From the NCBI GenBank assembly GCA_021647505.1, contig JAKIUN010000030.1, forward strand, positions 1 to 42,940: DNA of 42,940 nucleotides, read 5' to 3'. The translations under genes and the position numbers were made by a program. The notes beneath the pieces were generated by a model that saw nothing but the letters and a program-made list of their open reading frames with translations, ran no database searches and was not told the DNA's origin. This stretch comes from Gammaproteobacteria bacterium (lineage in GTDB: Bacteria; Pseudomonadota; Gammaproteobacteria; SZUA-152). Positions 9,103 through 17,972 of this stretch are shown in pieces (positions within the stretch are counted from its first letter, which is position 1; each line of letters starts with the position of its first letter).

Positions 9103-9537
9103 ATGCGTTTGAATACTCTTAAGCCTGCAGAGGGCTCAAGGAAGAATCCAAAGCGAGTTGGGCGTGGTATTGGCTGCGGCTATGGCAAGACCTGTGGCCG
9201 TGGCCACAAGGGCCAAAAATCCCGCTCCGGTGGTTTTCACAAGGTAGGATTTGAGGGTGGCCAGATGCCTTTGCAGCGCCGGCTTCCCAAAGTTGGCTTC
9301 AGTTCTCGCAAGGCGCGTATGACCGCTGAGGTGCGTCTTAGTGAACTGGCAAAGGTTGATGGTGGGATCGTTGATCTGATTGCCCTGAAGGCGGCGAATA
9401 TTATCGGTCAGCACATCAAGCGCGCAAAAGTGATTGTTTCTGGCGAGGTGGCCAAACCCGTAACGTTGCGCGGTGTATTGGCAACCAAAGGTGCACGTGC
9501 AGCGATTGAAGCTGCCGGCGGCAAAGTCGAGGAATAA
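9103..9537 (+). CDS. rplO: 50S ribosomal protein L15
   Basis: L15 (144 residues) has the glycine- and arginine-rich N-terminus [20 protein letters not shown] and [20 protein letters not shown]. It binds 23S rRNA late in assembly. Its stop codon is followed at once by the GTG start of secY, a coupling common in spc operons. Confidence 0.99.
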   Translation: MRLNTLKPAEGSRKNPKRVGRGIGCGYGKTCGRGHKGQKSRSGGFHKVGFEGGQMPLQRRLPKVGFSSRKARMTAEVRLSELAKVDGGIVDLIALKAANIIGQHIKRAKVIVSGEVAKPVTLRGVLATKGARAAIEAAGGKVEE

Positions 9538-10884
9538 GTGGGCGCCTCTAGCTCGTCTATGCTCGGCGCCATGGGCTCGGGTAAGCTGACCGAACTCAAG
9601 CAGCGCCTGTGGTTCGTTTTTCTGGCAATGCTGGTTTTTCGCATCGGCTCCTTCATTCCTGTGCCAGGTATTGATCCTGCTGCTTTGGCGATACTGTTTG
9701 ATCAGCAAAAAGGCACCATACTGGACATGTTTAACATGTTCTCGGGTGGCGCACTGGGCCGCCTGACGCTTTTTGCATTAGGCGTCATGCCTTATATCTC
9801 GGCCTCGATCATCATGCAGTTGTTGACGGCGGTTGTGCCGAAGCTGGAACAACTGAAGAAGGAGGGCGAGTCCGGGCGCCGCAAGATCACCCAGTACACA
9901 CGCTACGGAACCTTGGGGCTGGCGACCTTCCAGTCCATCGGTGTTGCCATTGCCTTGCAAAGCCAGCAGATGGGTGCATTGCCTGTGGTGCCGAATCCAG
10001 GGCCGGCTTTCGTGTTTACGGCGGTCGTCAGTTTGGTGACGGGCACGATGTTCCTGATGTGGCTGGGTGAGCAGATCACCGAACGTGGGATTGGTAACGG
10101 CATTTCACTGATTATATTCGCCGGTATTGTTGCCGGCCTTCCTTCGGCTATCGGCGGTACCTTGGAGCTGGCGCGAATCGGTGAGTTGAGTGGCTTCCTC
10201 GTTATTGCGCTGTTGGTACTTGTTATTTTGGTCACCGGCTTTGTTGTCTTCATGGAGAGAGGGCAGAGACGGATTACGGTTAACTACGCAAAGCGCCAGC
10301 AGGGGCGAAAGGTATTCGCTGCACAGAAGAGCCATTTGCCGCTGAAGGTGAATATGGCCGGCGTTATACCGCCGATCTTTGCCTCCAGTATCATCTTGTT
10401 TCCGGCAACCTTGGGTGGCTGGTTCGGCACTGCGGAAGGTATGGGCTGGTTGAAGGATCTCTCTTCAACGCTTTCCCCGGGCCAACCGATTTACGTGTTG
10501 ATGTATGCGCTGGCGATTATTTTCTTTTGCTTCTTTTATACGGCGTTGATGTTTAATCCCAAGGATACGGCAGACAACCTGAAGCGTTCGGGTGCCTTTA
10601 TTCCCGGTATTCGTCCCGGTCAGCAGACGGCAAAATATATCGACCAGGTCATGTCGAGACTGACGCTCGTCGGGGCAATCTACATTACCGCCGTTTGTTT
10701 GTTGCCTGAGTTTATGATTGTCTACTGGAACGTTCCTTTCTATTTTGGCGGCACGTCACTGCTGATTATTGTTATTGTCGTCATGGATTTTATTTCACAG
10801 ATACAGGCTCACTTGATGTCGCATCAGTATGATGGCCTGATGAAAAAGGCCAATTTGAAAGGTTACGGTCGAACGGGTTTGTAA
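9538..10884 (+). CDS. secY: Protein translocase subunit SecY
   Basis: SecY (448 residues) is the ten-helix channel of the general secretion system. Visible marks include [10 protein letters not shown] in the periplasmic loop after the first helix, the plug region near [35 protein letters not shown] in the middle, and the conserved cytoplasmic [20 protein letters not shown]-like segment (here [11 protein letters not shown]). The start is GTG 9538, right after the rplO stop, with GAGG five bases upstream; ATG codons at 9559 and 9571 are alternatives. It would work with SecE and SecG encoded elsewhere. Confidence 0.98.
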   Translation: MGASSSSMLGAMGSGKLTELKQRLWFVFLAMLVFRIGSFIPVPGIDPAALAILFDQQKGTILDMFNMFSGGALGRLTLFALGVMPYISASIIMQLLTAVVPKLEQLKKEGESGRRKITQYTRYGTLGLATFQSIGVAIALQSQQMGALPVVPNPGPAFVFTAVVSLVTGTMFLMWLGEQITERGIGNGISLIIFAGIVAGLPSAIGGTLELARIGELSGFLVIALLVLVILVTGFVVFMERGQRRITVNYAKRQQGRKVFAAQKSHLPLKVNMAGVIPPIFASSIILFPATLGGWFGTAEGMGWLKDLSSTLSPGQPIYVLMYALAIIFFCFFYTALMFNPKDTADNLKRSGAFIPGIRPGQQTAKYIDQVMSRLTLVGAIYITAVCLLPEFMIVYWNVPFYFGGTSLLIIVIVVMDFISQIQAHLMSHQYDGLMKKANLKGYGRTGL

Positions 10885-10918
10885 GTGGGCTAAGCGCCCT
10901 GTGTTTGGAGAGAGAACA

Positions 10919-11032
10919 ATGAAGGTTCGTGCATCGGTTAAGAAAATGTGCCGTAAGTGCAAAGTGGTTCGCCGTAAGGGTGTGGTTCGAGTGATTTGCT
11001 CGGATCCCCGCCACAAGCAGCGCCAGGGATGA
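10919..11032 (+). CDS. rpmJ: 50S ribosomal protein L36 (zinc type)
   Basis: A 37-residue protein, [17 protein letters not shown] then [20 protein letters not shown]. Cysteines 11, 14 and 27 and histidine 32 are the C3H zinc site of L36. It helps organise 23S rRNA near the L7/L12 stalk base. It ends the spc operon; GGAGAGAG lies before the start. The S14 here is zinc-free while L36 keeps its zinc ligands. Confidence 0.97.
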   Translation: MKVRASVKKMCRKCKVVRRKGVVRVICSDPRHKQRQG

Positions 11033-11041
11033 GTCTGGCAC

Positions 11042-11070
11042 TTGATTGGCAGTTGTTGAAAGCTTAGAAT
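11042..11070 (+). promoter_or_regulatory. rpsM: Candidate alpha operon promoter
   Basis: TTGATT (11042-11047), a 17-base spacer and TAGAAT (11065-11070) form a good sigma-70-type promoter 40 bases before rpsM, the first gene of the alpha operon. The site is where an independent alpha promoter would be expected between rpmJ and rpsM. Confidence 0.55.
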
Positions 11071-11109
11071 AGCCGGTTTACTGCGGCGATTGATTAGGAG
11101 AGTATTAGA

Positions 11110-11466
11110 ATGGCGCGTATTGCGGGGATCAATGTCCCAGATCAAAAACATGCGGTCATAGCGCTGACTTCCATTTATGGCGTTGGGCCTACGCGTGCGG
11201 AAAAAATCTGCGCTGCAGCCAGTGTCAATACCGCTGCAAAGATCAAGGATCTTACCGAACAGGAACTGGAGGCATTGCGCACGGAAGTTGGCAAGTTCAT
11301 TGTTGAAGGCGATCTGCGCCGTGAAGTTTCCATGAACATCAAACGACTCATGGATATGGGTTGTGCTCGCGGCATTCGTCACCGTCGTGGTTTGCCTGTG
11401 CGTGGTCAGCGTACCCGCACCAACGCACGTACTCGCAAGGGTCCGCGGCGCATGATTCGCAAGTAA
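11110..11466 (+). CDS. rpsM: 30S ribosomal protein S13
   Basis: S13 (118 residues) begins [19 protein letters not shown] and ends with [20 protein letters not shown]. It contacts tRNA in the P site and forms bridges to the 50S subunit. It is the first gene of the alpha operon; in E. coli the S4 repressor acts on the leader of this gene. TTAGGAGAGTATTAG precedes the start. Confidence 0.99.
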   Translation: MARIAGINVPDQKHAVIALTSIYGVGPTRAEKICAAASVNTAAKIKDLTEQELEALRTEVGKFIVEGDLRREVSMNIKRLMDMGCARGIRHRRGLPVRGQRTRTNARTRKGPRRMIRK

Positions 11467-11501
11467 TTCAACTCACACGTCTTTTTTTATAGGTAAGCGG
11501 A

Positions 11502-11885
11502 ATGGCAAGTCCCCGTACAAAGAAGCGCATAAAGAGGAATGTGGTCGACGGTGTCGCCCATATTCATGCGTCCTTCAATAATACCATCGTGACCATCACT
11601 GACCGCCAGGGCAATGCACTTGCCTGGGCGACGGCAGGTGGTTCTGGTTTTCGTGGTTCTCGCAAGAGCACACCCTTTGCCGCGCAGGTTGCCGCAGAGC
11701 GCGTGGCCGTGGTTGTCAAGGATATGGGGATGAAGAACCTCGAGGTTAACGTCAAGGGCCCAGGCCCGGGTCGGGAATCCGCCATTCGCGCCCTGAATGG
11801 CCAAGGTTTTAACATTACCAGCATTACCGATGTAACCCCTATTCCGCACAACGGTTGCCGCCCTCCCAAGCGGCGCCGTGTGTAA
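11502..11885 (+). CDS. rpsK: 30S ribosomal protein S11
   Basis: S11 (127 residues) has [20 protein letters not shown] and the C-terminal [18 protein letters not shown], both invariant family marks. It lies on the 30S platform near the E-site codon and anti-Shine-Dalgarno region. rpsD starts 14 bases after its stop. Confidence 0.99.
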   Translation: MASPRTKKRIKRNVVDGVAHIHASFNNTIVTITDRQGNALAWATAGGSGFRGSRKSTPFAAQVAAERVAVVVKDMGMKNLEVNVKGPGPGRESAIRALNGQGFNITSITDVTPIPHNGCRPPKRRRV

Positions 11886-11899
11886 GTCCGGAGATTGAG

Positions 11900-12526
11900 A
11901 TGGCAAGATATATTGGACCAAAGTGTCGCCAGTGCCGCCGTGAGGGGGCCAAGCTCTTTCTGAAGGGCGAAAAGTGCTATACCGCAAAGTGTGCCATGGA
12001 GAACCGTGCATTTCCTCCGGGGCAGCACGGCCAGCGCCGCACGCGTGTTTCTGACTATGCAAACCAGTTGCGCGAGAAACAGAAAATGCGCCGCACCTAT
12101 GGCGTGCTTGAGAAACAGTTTCGTCTCTACTATCAAGAGTCCGATCGTCGCAAGGGCGCAACCGGTGAAAATCTCCTGCAGACTCTGGAATCCCGTCTTG
12201 ATAACGTCGTTTATCGCATGGGTTATGCCGCTTCTCGTAGTGAGGCGCGTCAACTGGTTCGCCACAAAGCGATCATGGTCAATGAGCGGGTCGTGACGAT
12301 TCCGTCCTATCGGGTCAGCCCATCTGATGTGGTTGCCGTGGGTGAAGCTTGTCGTCAGCAAACCCGCATTCAGAATTCCATGGATCTGGCCACTCAGCGT
12401 GGTTTCGTCGAATGGATTGACGTCGACAGCAAGAAGCTGAGCGGTGTGTTCAAGGCATATCCGGAGCGCTCTGAACTGCCGTCTGACATAAATGAGCATC
12501 TGATCGTTGAGTTGTACTCCAAGTAA
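11900..12526 (+). CDS. rpsD: 30S ribosomal protein S4
   Basis: S4 is 208 residues when started at ATG 11900 ([16 protein letters not shown]); the open frame runs 45 bases further upstream into rpsK, but the family N-terminus fixes the start. The S4 RNA-binding domain includes [20 protein letters not shown] and [17 protein letters not shown]. It nucleates 30S assembly and in E. coli represses the alpha operon. The N-terminal CRQC and CYTAKC may be remains of a zinc knuckle. Confidence 0.98.
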   Translation: MARYIGPKCRQCRREGAKLFLKGEKCYTAKCAMENRAFPPGQHGQRRTRVSDYANQLREKQKMRRTYGVLEKQFRLYYQESDRRKGATGENLLQTLESRLDNVVYRMGYAASRSEARQLVRHKAIMVNERVVTIPSYRVSPSDVVAVGEACRQQTRIQNSMDLATQRGFVEWIDVDSKKLSGVFKAYPERSELPSDINEHLIVELYSK

Positions 12527-12576
12527 TCAACACACTGTAGCGCGGCAACGTATCACAAGCTTAAAGAGGAAATTCC

Positions 12577-13572
12577 ATGCAAGGCTCACTGTCAGATTTT
12601 TTGAAGCCGAGTATTGTTAACGTTCAGGTATTCAACGGTCACCATGCAAGGGTGACATTGGAGCCTTTGGAACGTGGTTTTGGGCATACCCTGGGTAATG
12701 CCCTGCGTCGTATCCTGCTGTCTTCAATCACCGGTTGTGCCGTGATTGAAGTAGAGATCGAGGGTGTGCTTCACGAGTACAGCGCCATTGAGGGTGTACA
12801 GGAAGATGTCATCGATATCCTCCTTAACCTGAAGGGTGTCGCGTTCCAGATGCACGCGCGGGACGAGGTCGAGCTGGTTCTGGAGAAAAAGGGTGAAGGT
12901 CCCGTCACTGCCGGCGACATCACTCTGGGTCATGACGTCGAAGTCATTAATCCGGATCACGTGATTGCGCATCTGACCAAAAGTGGCGAAATCAAGATGA
13001 GACTCAAGGTGCAGAGCGGCCGTGGCTATCAGCCCGCCAATCAGCGCACTGAAGAAGATGAGTCTGCCGTTATCGGCCGCTTGCAGATTGATGCCTCATT
13101 CTGTCCAGTGTCTCGTGTTTCATATACGGTAGAGAATGCCCGTCTCGAACAGCGTACGGATCTCGATAAACTCATTCTTGATCTGGTGACGGACGGTTCG
13201 CTTGACCCCGAAGAGGCCGTCCGTACGGCAGCAACGATTCTGCAGGATCAGCTTTCCAGTTTTGTCGATTTGCAGAGCCGTCAGGAATCCAGTGCGATTG
13301 CTGAAGAGCCCGATGTTGACCCGATCCTGTTGCGTCCGGTCGACGATCTGGAGCTGACGGTTCGCTCTGCCAACTGCCTGAAGGCCGAACAGATTTACTA
13401 TATTGGTGACCTGATTCAGTGCACAGAAGTTGAACTTCTGAAGACACCTAATCTGGGCAAGAAGTCACTGACTGAAATTAAGAGCGTGCTTGCGACCAAA
13501 GGTTTGTCGCTGGGTATGCGTTTGGAAAACTGGCCTCCCGCCAGTCTCAAGGATCAGCGGGAAGGCGGTTGA
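12577..13572 (+). CDS. rpoA: RNA polymerase alpha subunit
   Basis: RpoA (331 residues) has the dimerisation domain ([20 protein letters not shown] at the start), a linker near residues 235-250, and the C-terminal domain with [20 protein letters not shown] and [20 protein letters not shown], which touches UP elements and activators. It is normally followed closely by rplQ. Here a 314-base gap with a 267-base palindromic element separates them. Confidence 0.99.
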   Translation: MQGSLSDFLKPSIVNVQVFNGHHARVTLEPLERGFGHTLGNALRRILLSSITGCAVIEVEIEGVLHEYSAIEGVQEDVIDILLNLKGVAFQMHARDEVELVLEKKGEGPVTAGDITLGHDVEVINPDHVIAHLTKSGEIKMRLKVQSGRGYQPANQRTEEDESAVIGRLQIDASFCPVSRVSYTVENARLEQRTDLDKLILDLVTDGSLDPEEAVRTAATILQDQLSSFVDLQSRQESSAIAEEPDVDPILLRPVDDLELTVRSANCLKAEQIYYIGDLIQCTEVELLKTPNLGKKSLTEIKSVLATKGLSLGMRLENWPPASLKDQREGG

Positions 13573-13589
13573 TCTTTCGAGATTCAACG

Positions 13590-13856
13590 AGTACTTCGCC
13601 AAGGCAATATTGACGGGTTCAGAGCTTTCCAAATGTGTTCAGGCAAGGCGCCGTCCGCAGGTAAGGGTTGCTCCCTTGCCAAGGAAGGCAGCGCTGCATG
13701 GGCGCATTTGGGAAGCTCCCTCCGGGCGGGCCGGGAAGGGCTCATCTGCGGCGTTGCGCCTCTTGCGAAGGGAGCAACCCTTCCCTGCGAGGCGCGCCTT
13801 GCGGCTAAACCCTTCCCGGCCCGCTGAACCCGTCAATATTGCCTTGGCGGAGTACT
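13590..13856. repeat. Long palindromic element between rpoA and rplQ
   Basis: The ends (13590-13622 and 13824-13856) are 33-base inverted repeats with 32 Watson-Crick pairs and one G-T. Inside lie further inverted repeats: 13643-13677 against 13768-13802 (mostly matching), 13727-13740 against 13810-13823 (perfect, 14 bp), and 13622-13637 against 13703-13718 (14 of 16). The inner stems compete with each other, so several folds are possible. No open frame inside looks like a protein. It resembles a non-autonomous, MITE-like or REP-type element that inserted in the operon and must be transcribed with it. No family was recognised. Confidence 0.8.
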
Positions 13857-13886
13857 ACCACAAAAGATTTTATTAAGGAAGTTGTC

Positions 13887-14294
13887 ATGCGCCATCGTCA
13901 ATCAGGTCGACAGTTAAACCGAAACAGCAGTCACCGCAAAGCCATGTTCAAGAATATGGCCTGCTCACTGTTTCGCCATGAAATTATCAGAACTACACTG
14001 CCCAAGGCCAAGGAGCTGCGTGGTGTTGCAGAACCGCTGATTACGCGTGCCAAGAATGACTCACTGACCAATCGCCGTGTTGTCTTCAACCGCATCCGTG
14101 ACAAGGAAATGGTCGGCAAATTGTTCTCCGAGATTGCGCCTCGTTATAAGGAGCGTCCCGGTGGCTATATTCGTATCCTCAAATGTGGTTACCGCGTCGG
14201 CGACAATGCCCCGATGGCATTCGTTGAGCTGATTGATCGTCCTCAGGAAGAGGAAGTCGAGGACGAAGAAGAAGTGGTAGCAGAAAAAGCATAG
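13887..14294 (+). CDS. rplQ: 50S ribosomal protein L17
   Basis: L17 (135 residues) starts at ATG 13887 with [20 protein letters not shown]; the frame is open 48 bases further upstream into the palindromic element, but the family N-terminus and AAGGAAG before 13887 decide. It ends with an acidic tail ([15 protein letters not shown]) longer than that of E. coli. L17 lies at the tunnel exit. It is the last gene of the alpha operon and is followed by a clear terminator. Confidence 0.98.
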   Translation: MRHRQSGRQLNRNSSHRKAMFKNMACSLFRHEIIRTTLPKAKELRGVAEPLITRAKNDSLTNRRVVFNRIRDKEMVGKLFSEIAPRYKERPGGYIRILKCGYRVGDNAPMAFVELIDRPQEEEVEDEEEVVAEKA

Positions 14295-14318
14295 TTCATT
14301 TTTTTATTACATCTTAAG

Positions 14319-14344
14319 AACCGGGCCTTGCCCGGTTTTTTTTT
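14319..14344 (+). terminator. Rho-independent terminator of the alpha operon
   Basis: A stem of ACCGGGC against GCCCGGT with the loop CTT is followed by nine to ten T residues. It lies 25 bases after rplQ and closes the ribosomal protein operons. Confidence 0.9.
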
Positions 14345-14498
14345 GAACGGAAGATTTGCTCTTGTTGAATATGGATATAGAAAGATTTGATTTTAGTTGT
14401 TGATGTTATTGCCGATACTCGTGTTTGATTTCATGGATCTTTACCCGGCTATCAAGCCAGAATAAGCATAAGAATCGAGGGTCAGCAGGAGAAGGCGT

Positions 14499-15761
14499 AT
14501 GACGTTTGATAGCTTTGTTGAGGCCCAGTCGGTGTTGTTGTGGGCCACGTTTGCCATTGCCGTGGTGTTGGGCGCGGTTGTGAATAAGACCAATTTTTGT
14601 ACCATGGGTGCCGTTTCCGACTGGGTCAATATCGGTGACCTGGGGCGTTTTCGTGCCTGGATGCTGGCCGCGACCGTGGCCCTGGTCGGCGTTATTGTGC
14701 TGGAAGGCATGGGAATGGTGCAGCCGGACGCAGCCTTTCCGCCCTATCGTTCGCCGCTGTTGATCTGGGCCGAGAACCTGCTCGGTGGTGTGATGTTCGG
14801 TATCGGCATGACCCTGGCGAGTGGTTGTGGTAACAAGGTATTGATCCGGATTGGCGGGGGGAATCTCAAGTCTATCGTGGTGCTGCTGATCATTGCCGTG
14901 ATCGCCTATTTCATGATTAATCCGTTTCCGGATTCCGATCAAACCTTGATGTCGCTGTTGTTTTTCGACTGGATTCGACCGCTGGCCGTGGACATGGGCA
15001 GTGCCCAGGATCTCGGTACCCTGGCCAGCCCGGACAATGCGGTAATGGCGCGGCTCGTTATCGGCGGTCTTATCGCCGCCGTGCTGCTGGTGTTCATTTT
15101 CAAGTCGGCGGATTTCCGCAAGAGCTTTGATAACCTGTTCGCCGGTCTGCTGGTGGGACTGGCCGTGCTCGGTGCCTGGTATGTCTCCAGCAATGTCACA
15201 CTGGATGTCGATGGAGATATCTACTCGTTGCGCGAATTTGCCCAGCAGTGGGATTTTTTGGCAGAATCTGATGAGGGGAAACCGGCGGATACCCGTCCTC
15301 TCAGCCCGCAATCATTTACCTTTATCAATCCCATGGGGCAGACACTGGGCTATGTCAGTGGCGGTTTTAACAGTGCCTATCTGACCTTCGGTATCATGGC
15401 CCTGATTGGCGTCATCGGCGGCTCGTTTCTCTGGTCTTTGTTTTCACGCAGCTTTCGTTTCGAGTGGTTTGCCTCCGGCAGGGATTTCTTCAACCACGTT
15501 ATCGGAGCTATCCTGATGGGCTTTGGCGGCGTGCTGGCGATGGGCTGCACCATTGGGCAGGGCATCACAGGCTTTTCCACCCTGGCCATTGGCTCCTTCA
15601 TTGCGCTGATCTCGATTATTTTCGGCTGTGCGCTGACCATGAAGATCCAGTACTACAAGCTGGTTTATGAAGAGGAGGCTACTTTCTTCAAGGCGCTGGC
15701 GACCTCGCTGGTGGACATGAAGCTTCTGCCTTCGCGTTGGCGCAGTCTCGACGCCGTGTGA
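14499..15761 (+). CDS. YeeE/YedE family thiosulfate/sulfur transporter
   Basis: This 420-residue inner-membrane protein has about ten hydrophobic segments and the three conserved cysteine motifs of the YeeE/YedE (TsuA) family: NKTNFCTMGAVSDW (Cys34), MTLASGCGNKVLIRIGGGN (Cys110) and VLAMGCTIGQGITGFS (Cys350). In TsuA these cysteines relay thiosulfate across the membrane. A polar insert at residues 230-285 probably lies in a loop between helices. No TusA-like partner gene is next to it. It is read alone after the alpha terminator, with CAGGAGAAGG before the start. Thiosulfate is the likely substrate by family; the related sulfur-import members of the family are an alternative. Confidence 0.85.
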   Translation: MTFDSFVEAQSVLLWATFAIAVVLGAVVNKTNFCTMGAVSDWVNIGDLGRFRAWMLAATVALVGVIVLEGMGMVQPDAAFPPYRSPLLIWAENLLGGVMFGIGMTLASGCGNKVLIRIGGGNLKSIVVLLIIAVIAYFMINPFPDSDQTLMSLLFFDWIRPLAVDMGSAQDLGTLASPDNAVMARLVIGGLIAAVLLVFIFKSADFRKSFDNLFAGLLVGLAVLGAWYVSSNVTLDVDGDIYSLREFAQQWDFLAESDEGKPADTRPLSPQSFTFINPMGQTLGYVSGGFNSAYLTFGIMALIGVIGGSFLWSLFSRSFRFEWFASGRDFFNHVIGAILMGFGGVLAMGCTIGQGITGFSTLAIGSFIALISIIFGCALTMKIQYYKLVYEEEATFFKALATSLVDMKLLPSRWRSLDAV

Positions 15762-15920
15762 CTTTAGGGCACTTCTACTATTGCTTGCAGGCTTACCGGC
15801 ATCTTACAAGGCATTTTGAATGTTAGGTGATAAAACCGGCTTTTTGACTCGTATCCGGACTTTCAGTCCGTAAAACTAACCCGCCAGCTTTAGCGGGTGA
15901 TTGTTAAGTGCCGATAAAAA

Positions 15921-15955
15921 GCCGTCGGTAACGATGTTTGCCGACGGTCTTTTAT
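15921..15955 (+). terminator. Rho-independent terminator after the transporter gene
   Basis: GCCGTCGG (15921-15928) pairs with CCGACGGT (15941-15948) and TCTTTTATT follows. Between the transporter stop and here are two smaller hairpins, 15856-15870 and 15879-15898, so the 160-base stretch is a structured 3' end with no gene. Confidence 0.65.
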
Positions 15956-15969
15956 TGTACTTCAGCCCC

Positions 15970-15997
15970 TTGTCATTCGGTCTGATTCGGGTATTAT
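15970..15997 (+). promoter_or_regulatory. Candidate tRNA-Lys promoter
   Basis: TTGTCA (15970-15975), a 16-base spacer and TATTAT (15992-15997) lie 16 bases before the tRNA gene. Both boxes match sigma-70 consensus at five of six positions. Confidence 0.6.
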
Positions 15998-16013
15998 TGC
16001 AGTCCCTTTTTCC

Positions 16014-16089
16014 GGGCCGTTAGCTCAGTTGGTAGAGCACCGGACTTTTAATCCGATGGTCCCGCGTTCGAGTCGCGGACGGCCCACCA
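16014..16089 (+). tRNA. tRNA-Lys (anticodon TTT)
   Basis: The 76 bases begin GGGCCGT and end ACGGCCC-A-CCA region with an encoded CCA; the acceptor stem is seven pairs. The anticodon loop CTTTTAA gives anticodon TTT (lysine). The TTCGAGT T-loop is intact. The pair at the top of the anticodon stem is C-A. The 3' half from the anticodon loop onward is repeated at 18399-18442, so this gene is the integration site of a mobile element and was restored by the element end. Confidence 0.97.
16046..16089 (+). repeat. Attachment site copy inside tRNA-Lys (left)
   Basis: These 44 bases recur at 18399-18442 with two differences (16054 and 16061, both C here and T there). The last 28 bases, 16062-16089, are identical. 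This is the usual form of a tyrosine integrase attachment site at a tRNA 3' end; an integrase remnant follows directly. Confidence 0.85.
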
Positions 16090-16230
16090 AATACCTCAGC
16101 CAAGTGGCTGATTTAGCAGTAGAAACGACGGGCTTGGCGGTCAGATGTTTCAGTTATTTCGCGAGCAAGCTACAGATCTGGCAACAGTCGGAGACGTGGT
16201 CTGATTCCGCTTAATTGATTGGAGGCGACA

Positions 16231-17013
16231 ATGGCCACATTCACCAAGCGCACCACCTCCAGCGGCATACGCTGGAAGGCAATCATTCGCACGCGCGAAG
16301 TGCTTTACCTCTCAAAGACATTCAAAGCGAAATAAGACCGCGCCCAAGCCTGGGCGTGGTGAATGGAAGCCGACATCGACTTGGCCAAGGCAGAGGCCAA
16401 CCCCCTGCAGCGTCAGATAACCTTGACCGACCTGTGCGACGCCTACCTGCTGAAGCACTGGCGTGGCAAAGACCTGGGTCGCCCTGCCATGGTGGGCTGG
16501 TGGATGGATGACCTTGGCGATACCCGTTTGCATGATTTTGACCGCCAGAAAGTGCAGGCGGCGCTGATGCGGTATAAGGCGGGTAAGGCCCGGCGTGGTG
16601 ATGGTCTCGACCCAGTGAGCCGGAAGCCCCGCAGCACCGCCGGCACCAAGTCGCGCAGCAGTGCCGCAGTCAATCGGTATAGGGCCGTCGCAGTGCTGAA
16701 GTACGGCCGGGGCCACCAAGGGCTGAGTCTCGACCCCCTGCGGGGCATCCCCAAGGAGCCCGAGAACAAGGGGGCGCACCCGGCACCTCGATCAGGCCGA
16801 GCTGGGTCGCCTGCTAACCGCTTGCGAGTATTGTTCAGGTTGCTGGTACTAATGGCCGTGGGGTCTGGCGCGCGCCTTGGCGAGCTGCGGGGACTGCGCT
16901 GGGTCGATGTAGACTTCGCCGCCCGCCGGGCGATGGTTCGGGACACCAAGAACGGCGAGGATCGGCTGCTGACTTTACCCACACCAGTGGTGGCTGTGCG
17001 AGTAAAGGGGCCA
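16231..17013 (+). pseudogene. Tyrosine-type integrase, broken
   Basis: A good start (GGAGG five bases before ATG 16231) begins MATFTKRTTSSGIRWKAI, like many phage-type integrases. In-frame stops follow at 16333 (TAA) and 16360 (TGA). The same frame then runs through the core-binding part (PLQRQITLTDLCDAYLLKHW) and into the catalytic domain (LMAVGSGARLGELRGLRW, with the first catalytic arginine). Between about 16770 and 16835 the expected residues (RTRHLDQAELGRLLTACE) lie in another frame, so a +1 and a -1 change have occurred. The gene stops before the HxxR and tyrosine motifs. It cannot make an active recombinase. Confidence 0.8.
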
Positions 17014-17269
17014 GCTTTAAATGCAATTCATCCAAGTTAGGGCTTTCTTGATGTCGATAGTGTAGAGTTCGCCCCTCCTTTCAAGAGCAATACAAATAAC
17101 AAGTATCTAGACTGCCCCTAGGGAATGTAATGCATTGTATTTCATCGTTTTTTGAAAGAATCCCCATGAAAGCACTAGCGAATCCCCCTGTTTTCACCTA
17201 GAATTACGTTTATATCTGTATATACAGCTTGATGTGCGTGTGTGTACTCTCCGCGCTGCTTAGGATTAC
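17014..17269. other. Gene-free stretch between integrase remnant and toxin gene
   Basis: This 256-base AT-richer stretch joins the broken integrase to the toxin gene. No protein or RNA gene was recognised. It contains the perfect 12-base palindrome CTGTATATACAG at 17216-17227 and AT-rich boxes (TAGAAT, TATATC) that could be the promoter of the toxin-antitoxin pair. Confidence 0.5.
17216..17227. promoter_or_regulatory. Palindrome upstream of the toxin gene
   Basis: CTGTATATACAG is a perfect 12-base palindrome 42 bases before the toxin start. Ribbon-helix-helix antitoxins commonly bind such palindromes in their own promoter, so it is a candidate operator. It is not a LexA box, since the spacing between CTG and CAG is six rather than ten. 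Confidence 0.4.
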
Positions 17270-17572
17270 ATGCTCATCATGAACTTAAAGATATCAAATA
17301 AAGTTTTACAAAAACTTACGCAAAGGCACGGCGTCTGCGAGGAAGAAATCATCCAGTGTTTTACCAGTCGTGAAAAGTCTTTTCTTGAAGACTCAAGAGA
17401 GGATCATAAAACCACTCCGCCAACGCAATGGTTTATAGCCGAAACAGACCACGGAAGAAAACTTAAAGTGGTCTTTATGCTGGACGCTAATGGAGCCATA
17501 CATATTAAAACCGCTTACGATGCAAATGATATCGAGAAGCGTATCTACAACAGACGTGCAGTAATACTGTAG
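17270..17572 (+). CDS. BrnT-like toxin candidate
   Basis: This 100-residue protein contains QRHGVCEEEIIQCF, REDHKTTPPTQWFIAETDHG and RKLKVVFMLDANGAIHIKTAY. The arrangement (helix with HGV, short beta strands ending in a R-I-Y segment) is that of the BrnT/RelE-like toxin fold, and near relatives are often labelled ADP-ribosyl-(dinitrogen reductase) hydrolase, a name not supported by any motif seen here. The gene stands before a ribbon-helix-helix partner, the order of brnT-brnA. A start at ATG 17279 (MNLKIS) would fit relatives better; AGGA at 17262 favours 17270. The target, probably RNA, is inferred from the fold family. Confidence 0.65.
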   Translation: MLIMNLKISNKVLQKLTQRHGVCEEEIIQCFTSREKSFLEDSREDHKTTPPTQWFIAETDHGRKLKVVFMLDANGAIHIKTAYDANDIEKRIYNRRAVIL

Positions 17573-17618
17573 TAACACCAAGTTAGGTAGCACGCCCGAA
17601 AGGAATTAGGAGATCACC

Positions 17619-17963
17619 ATGGTAGCAAAAAAGTCCAAAATTGAAGGTACACCTGAGGCTTGGGAATCAGGAGCGCTTGGTAGGGATGAGGACTTCATTA
17701 AAGTATCTAGCGATATCGATAATGCAGCAATCGATGAGGCGCTGGAACTTCAGATGATTTCCATTCGTCTGCAGAAATCACTTATCGAAGATATGAAGAT
17801 GATTGCTCAAATTCGTGGACTAAGTTACCAGCCATTAATAAGGCAAATCCTTAAGAAATTTGTCGACTGCGAGAAAAAACAACTTCTCAGAGAGCGCTTT
17901 GCAGCCAGTGAAAAGGAGCGCTCGAACCTAGAGCAAGATCAACAGATGGCCGCATCAGCATAA
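17619..17963 (+). CDS. BrnA/CopG-like antitoxin candidate
   Basis: The 114-residue product has an acidic N-terminal half (residues 1-45) and a ribbon-helix-helix segment at about 46-85: MISIRLQKSLIEDMKMIAQI then RGLSYQPLIRQILKKFV. The beta strand (ISIRL) and two helices are typical of CopG/BrnA antitoxins that bind DNA as dimers and neutralise the toxin encoded just upstream. A charged C-terminal tail follows. TTAGGAG precedes ATG 17619, 46 bases after the toxin stop, and a terminator closes the pair. Confidence 0.7.
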   Translation: MVAKKSKIEGTPEAWESGALGRDEDFIKVSSDIDNAAIDEALELQMISIRLQKSLIEDMKMIAQIRGLSYQPLIRQILKKFVDCEKKQLLRERFAASEKERSNLEQDQQMAASA

Positions 17964-17972
17964 AGCAGGCAT

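Noticed and set aside
13490-13876. Protein-coding frames across the rpoA-rplQ spacer on both strands
   Set aside because: They arise from stop-poor GC-rich inverted repeats, have no family likeness, and overlap the ends of rpoA and rplQ.
17216-17227. LexA (SOS) box upstream of the toxin gene
   Set aside because: The palindrome CTGTATATACAG has six bases between CTG and CAG; the known gammaproteobacterial box needs ten.
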